This document shows, piece by piece, positions 21,671 through 25,047 of a stretch of DNA of 25,047 nucleotides. Under the pieces are notes generated by a model that was not told where the DNA came from, did no database searches, and saw only the letters and a program-made list of their open reading frames with translations. This DNA is from Desulfobacteraceae bacterium UBA5623 (lineage in GTDB: Bacteria > Desulfobacterota > DSM-4660 > Desulfatiglandales > Desulfatiglandaceae). A program made the position numbers and the translations under genes. The stretch spans positions 1 through 25,047 of the forward strand of contig DIKH01000303.1 in assembly GCA_002424495.1 (NCBI GenBank), in the 5' to 3' direction. Every line of letters starts with the position of its first letter. The stretch's first letter is position 1.

Positions 21671-24600
21671 ACGGCTTCAAGTTCAATGAAAAATACCTTT
21701 CCCAGATCCCGGCGCTTCAGGTTTTGATGAATCTTGGTTTTGAGTTTATTCCTGCCGAGCAGACATTAAAAGAACGTCAGGGAAAGCTTTCAAACGTACT
21801 TCTAGAAGGCATTTTGCGCAAAAAGCTAAAAGAGATCAACCGAATTACTCATAAGGGCCGGGAATTTCTTTTCAGTGAGGAAAACATCCAAACGGCTATC
21901 CAGAAAATTAAAAACATCCGCTATGACGGCCTGCTAAAGACCAATGAAGCGATCTATGATCTGATGACCCTCGGCACGGCCTTGGAACAAATGGTTGAGG
22001 GCGATTCCAAAAGCTTTAACCTGAAGTATATTGACTGGCAATACTGGGACCGTAATGCATTTCACGTGACCGCCGAATATCGTGTGGAACGAGCCCGCAG
22101 CACTGAAACGGCCCGGCCTGATATTGTTCTTTTTGTAAACGGTATTCCGTTTGCCGTTATCGAAGGTAAGGCCCCAAGCATTGATCTGGAACAGGCTGTT
22201 TCACAGTCCATTCGCAATCAAAGTGATGATTATATCTCAAGGCTCTTTACGTATGTCCAATTGGTTATGGGGATTAATAAAAATGCGGCTCAGTTTGCTA
22301 CAGTCGGGAGTGTAAAAAAATTCTGGGGTGTATGGAAAGAACAGCTTGATAAAGAGAAGGACGTTTTCAGGGTCGTAAACACCCGCCTTATGGATGACCA
22401 GAAAGAATTGCTTTACAGCGGTGAGTTTTCGCCTGCCCGCAAGTATTTTGATTCCTTGGAGACTGAGGGTAAGCGGTCGGTTACAGAACAGGATAGGGCC
22501 ATCTACAGCCTGTGTCGTCCTGAACGGTTGCTTGAAATAGCGTTTAAATATACCGTGTTTGATGCGGGGATCAAGAAGATCGCGCGTTATCAGCAGTATT
22601 TTGTCATCAAATCCACACTGGAGCGGACCAGGCAAATGGATGGAGACGGCCGGCGCAGGGGCGGCATTATCTGGCATACACAGGGCTCCGGAAAGTCTCT
22701 GACCATGGTGATGCTGGCGAGAAACCTGGCCTTTGATTCCGGGGTTCAAAATCCCCGTATTGTGCTAGTCACTGACCGTGAGGATCTGGACAAACAACTG
22801 GGGAACACCTTTGCTGCCTGCGGCCTTGAACCACACCGTGCAACTTCAGGGAAACATTTACTGGAATTGGTTGCTGTGGACAAGGCGGAGATCGTCACCA
22901 CCCTGATCCACAAATTTGACAAAGCCCTTAACATCAGAAGATATCAGGACAGGTCCAGTAACATTTTTATGCTTGTTGATGAAAGCCACAGGACCAATTT
23001 CGGATCTTTTTCAGCACGCATGCGCCAGATGTTTCCCAATGCATGTTACATCGGATTTACCGGCACGCCCCTGATGAAAAAAGAAAAGAACAATTTTGTC
23101 AAATTTGGCGGTCTAATCGAGCCATATTACTCCATCAGGCAGGCGGTTGCAGATGAAGCGGTTGTTCCTCTGCTCTATGAAGGCCGCCATGTAGAGATGA
23201 CCCAAAACAAGGCCGCTATTGATTTGTGGTTTGAACGGCACACACAGGGTCTGACCGTACAACAGAAAGCGGATCTAAAAAGAAAATATGCAAGGGCTGA
23301 AATGCTTAATAAGGCGGAACAGGTTATTTACATGCGGGCCTTTGACATCTCAGAACACTTCAGGGCGAACTGGCAGGATACTGGTTTCAAGGCGCAATTG
23401 GTGGCGCCCAGTAAAGCAGCCGCATTGAGATATCGCGAGCATCTTAACGAAATCGGATTTGTGACCTGTGAAGTAGTGATATCCCCGCCTGATGTCCGTG
23501 ACGGGTATGAAGAGACGGATGAGGACCCTACTGACGATGTGGTACAGTTCTGGCAAAAAATGATGAAGCGTTACGGTAGTGAGGAAGAATATGTGAAACA
23601 GATCATCAATCAATTCAAATTCGGTGAGACGCCTGAGATACTGATCGTAGTGAGCAAACTGTTGACCGGGTTTGATGCACCGAAAAACACCGTAATATAC
23701 CTCTGTAAAGAACTCAAAGAACATTCCTTGTTGCAGGCCATTGCTCGCGTGAACCGGTTATACGAAAATAAAGGGTTCGGATTTGTGCTGGATTACGTGG
23801 GATTGCTTGGGGAGTTGGATAAGGCCCTTAGCATGTATGGTGCCTTGGAAGGTTTTGAAGAGGAAGATCTTGCCGGAACACTTACCTCTATTAACCGTGA
23901 AGTTGAAACACTTCCACAGAAGTATTCCGACCTTTGGGATCTCTTTAAGGAGGTCAAAAACAGTTATGATGAAGAAGCCTTCGAGGTCTTGTTGGCGAAT
24001 AATGAAATCAGAGAGGAATTTTATCAGCGTCTGGTCGAATACAGCAAGACCCTTGCCCTCGCCCTTTCCACGGAATCATTTATCACCAATGCTGATGAAG
24101 AGAAACTGGTTCGATATAAGGCTGATCTGAAGCGGTTTCAGAAATTAAAGGCCGCGGTTAAACTTAGGTATGCTGAAGCCATAGATTACCGGGATTATGA
24201 ACCTAAGATCAAAAAGCTATTGGATACGCATATACAGGCCAATGAGGTCATCCAACTTTATGAGCAGGTGAATATCTTTGACGAAAAAATGTTTCGCCAA
24301 GTGAAGGAAGATCAAGCTCCTTATGGTGTAAAAACAACAGCAGCCAAGGCCGATGCCATTGCTCACGCAACCAAAAAGGTTATCACAGAAAAGATGGACG
24401 AAGATCCTGCGCTTTATGAGAAATTTTCCAGGCTCATTCAACAGGCGATTGATGATTTCCGGGCAAGACGGATCTCTGATCTGGAGTATCTGAAAAAGGT
24501 GACTGAAATTAGAAACAAGGTTGTCACGAGGCAGCATGATGATGTTCCTGATAAACTTGATGGGAATGAAAATGCCATGGCTTATTATGGGTTGCTCAAA

Positions 24601-24867
24601 CAGTATGTTGATGTGCCTGATCAAAAAGCGAACGAAAGCGAGGATATTGCCGCAGACACGGCGATAGCGATTGATAACATACTGCAACGGCACTGGAAGA
24701 TCCAATTCTGGGACGATGATGACGCCCAAAAAAGGGCGATCAATGATATTGACGACTTCCTCTATGATGAGGTTAAAGGGGTAAGAGGAATTGATCTCAG
24801 CCTTGAACAGATGGATGAAATCATTGAACGGGCCATGCAACTTGCCAGGCATCGGCATATACAGTGA
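21667..24867 (+). CDS. hsdR: Type I restriction endonuclease subunit HsdR
   Basis: A 1066-residue restriction and translocation subunit. The N-terminal nuclease has Asp152 in RPDIVLF and the EGK of 166-168 (PD-(D/E)xK type), followed by a QSDDYI motif near 185. The helicase motor follows: Walker A HTQGSGKS (337-344), DESH (438-441), GFTGTPL (from 463), then LLTGFDAP and the arginine-finger region ARVNRLYENKGFG. A helical C-terminal region (about 740-1066) would bind the methylase core. The ATG at 21667 overlaps the previous stop and has AGGAG six bases upstream. All motifs and the length look intact, so active restriction is possible if a specificity subunit works. Confidence 0.96.
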   Translation: MNGFKFNEKYLSQIPALQVLMNLGFEFIPAEQTLKERQGKLSNVLLEGILRKKLKEINRITHKGREFLFSEENIQTAIQKIKNIRYDGLLKTNEAIYDLMTLGTALEQMVEGDSKSFNLKYIDWQYWDRNAFHVTAEYRVERARSTETARPDIVLFVNGIPFAVIEGKAPSIDLEQAVSQSIRNQSDDYISRLFTYVQLVMGINKNAAQFATVGSVKKFWGVWKEQLDKEKDVFRVVNTRLMDDQKELLYSGEFSPARKYFDSLETEGKRSVTEQDRAIYSLCRPERLLEIAFKYTVFDAGIKKIARYQQYFVIKSTLERTRQMDGDGRRRGGIIWHTQGSGKSLTMVMLARNLAFDSGVQNPRIVLVTDREDLDKQLGNTFAACGLEPHRATSGKHLLELVAVDKAEIVTTLIHKFDKALNIRRYQDRSSNIFMLVDESHRTNFGSFSARMRQMFPNACYIGFTGTPLMKKEKNNFVKFGGLIEPYYSIRQAVADEAVVPLLYEGRHVEMTQNKAAIDLWFERHTQGLTVQQKADLKRKYARAEMLNKAEQVIYMRAFDISEHFRANWQDTGFKAQLVAPSKAAALRYREHLNEIGFVTCEVVISPPDVRDGYEETDEDPTDDVVQFWQKMMKRYGSEEEYVKQIINQFKFGETPEILIVVSKLLTGFDAPKNTVIYLCKELKEHSLLQAIARVNRLYENKGFGFVLDYVGLLGELDKALSMYGALEGFEEEDLAGTLTSINREVETLPQKYSDLWDLFKEVKNSYDEEAFEVLLANNEIREEFYQRLVEYSKTLALALSTESFITNADEEKLVRYKADLKRFQKLKAAVKLRYAEAIDYRDYEPKIKKLLDTHIQANEVIQLYEQVNIFDEKMFRQVKEDQAPYGVKTTAAKADAIAHATKKVITEKMDEDPALYEKFSRLIQQAIDDFRARRISDLEYLKKVTEIRNKVVTRQHDDVPDKLDGNENAMAYYGLLKQYVDVPDQKANESEDIAADTAIAIDNILQRHWKIQFWDDDDAQKRAINDIDDFLYDEVKGVRGIDLSLEQMDEIIERAMQLARHRHIQ

Positions 24868-25047
24868 AATCATACGAAGATACAGTCAGCTACGGTAAAG
24901 TTACGATTGCTTTCAAAGTCTTTTTTGCCGCCAGAAAGACACTGGAAATAGCAGTGCATCCAGATAGTCGTGTGGTTATAAAGGCCCCCTTAGGAACTTC
25001 TGAGCAGGAAATCCGAAAAAGGATAACTGAACAACCCTCGTCTATAA
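24864..25047 (+). CDS. YgjP/DUF45-type zinc metallopeptidase, N-terminal part (runs off the right edge)
   Basis: A GTG start shares GTGA with the hsdR stop. The 61 codons present read VSYGKVTIAFKV, then RKTLEIAVHPDSRVVIKAP and a helix EQEIRKRITEQ. This beta-meander and helix is the N-terminal pattern of the YgjP-like (M48-type, DUF45) metallopeptidases, whose HExxH would come later, outside the window. Genes of this family often follow hsdR in type I loci (from memory), but what they do there is not known. Confidence 0.75.
   Translation, partial: MKSYEDTVSYGKVTIAFKVFFAARKTLEIAVHPDSRVVIKAPLGTSEQEIRKRITEQPSSI

Noticed and set aside
1..25047. CRISPR arrays, insertion sequences, tRNA or rRNA genes
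   Set aside because: No regularly spaced repeats of CRISPR size, no transposase, and no RNA gene signatures were seen on either strand.

Overview
The window looks like chromosomal DNA of a Desulfobacterota (deltaproteobacterial, sulfate-reducer-like) bacterium. The basis is gene order and protein flavour rather than a marker gene: xerC-hslV-hslU runs straight into argB-argD-argG-argH, an EF-G-like GTPase of the 'GGSGKT' type sits beside mogA, and rho-rpmE-prfA-prmC form a run. No rRNA or tRNA was seen.

Layout: (1) Positions 1-143 hold the first 47 codons of a leftward P-loop gene that reads as brxF, the lead gene of type 3 BREX phage-defence operons; the rest lies off the left edge. A promoter-like site for it sits about 210 bases upstream. 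(2) Positions 464-8569 are a leftward housekeeping run: xerC, hslV, hslU, argB, argD, argG, argH and a small lipoprotein gene, with gaps of 0-50 bases and several 4-base overlaps. (3) Positions 8570-8879 are a divergent control region, followed by rightward EF-G-like and mogA genes that converge, 23 bases apart, on prmC. (4) Positions 11490-15282 are leftward prmC, prfA, rpmE and rho, the translation and transcription termination genes. Rho has a 476-base upstream gap with a U-tract terminator and a competing hairpin. (5) A leftward yihY/brkB-family membrane protein gene follows (15759-17087). (6) From 17571 to the right edge lies a rightward type I restriction-modification island: a half-size hsdS, hsdM, a broken rhuM, an hsdS reduced to 59 codons, two tiny ORFs, a four-helix-bundle 'suffix' gene, hsdR, and the start of a YgjP-type metallopeptidase gene.

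The most unusual part is the restriction island. The usual full-length hsdS slot holds only the first ~23 and last ~35 codons of an S gene, joined in frame with both recognition domains gone. The neighbouring rhuM has lost its middle, apparently by recombination at a GTGCCG microhomology. hsdM and hsdR look intact, and an intact single-TRD S protein is encoded ahead of hsdM behind a TGACAA-N5-TTGTCA palindrome that overlaps a consensus -35. The natural hypothesis is that this half-S now supplies specificity, probably as a dimer. A second hidden layer is a 9-base periodic repeat: GTGGAC modules upstream of the four-helix-bundle gene and complementary GTCCAC modules plus a perfect 8-bp hairpin inside its coding sequence.

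The housekeeping core is thus bracketed by two defence systems, BREX-3 at the left edge and type I restriction at the right. All assignments come from reading motifs by eye; no database search was run.
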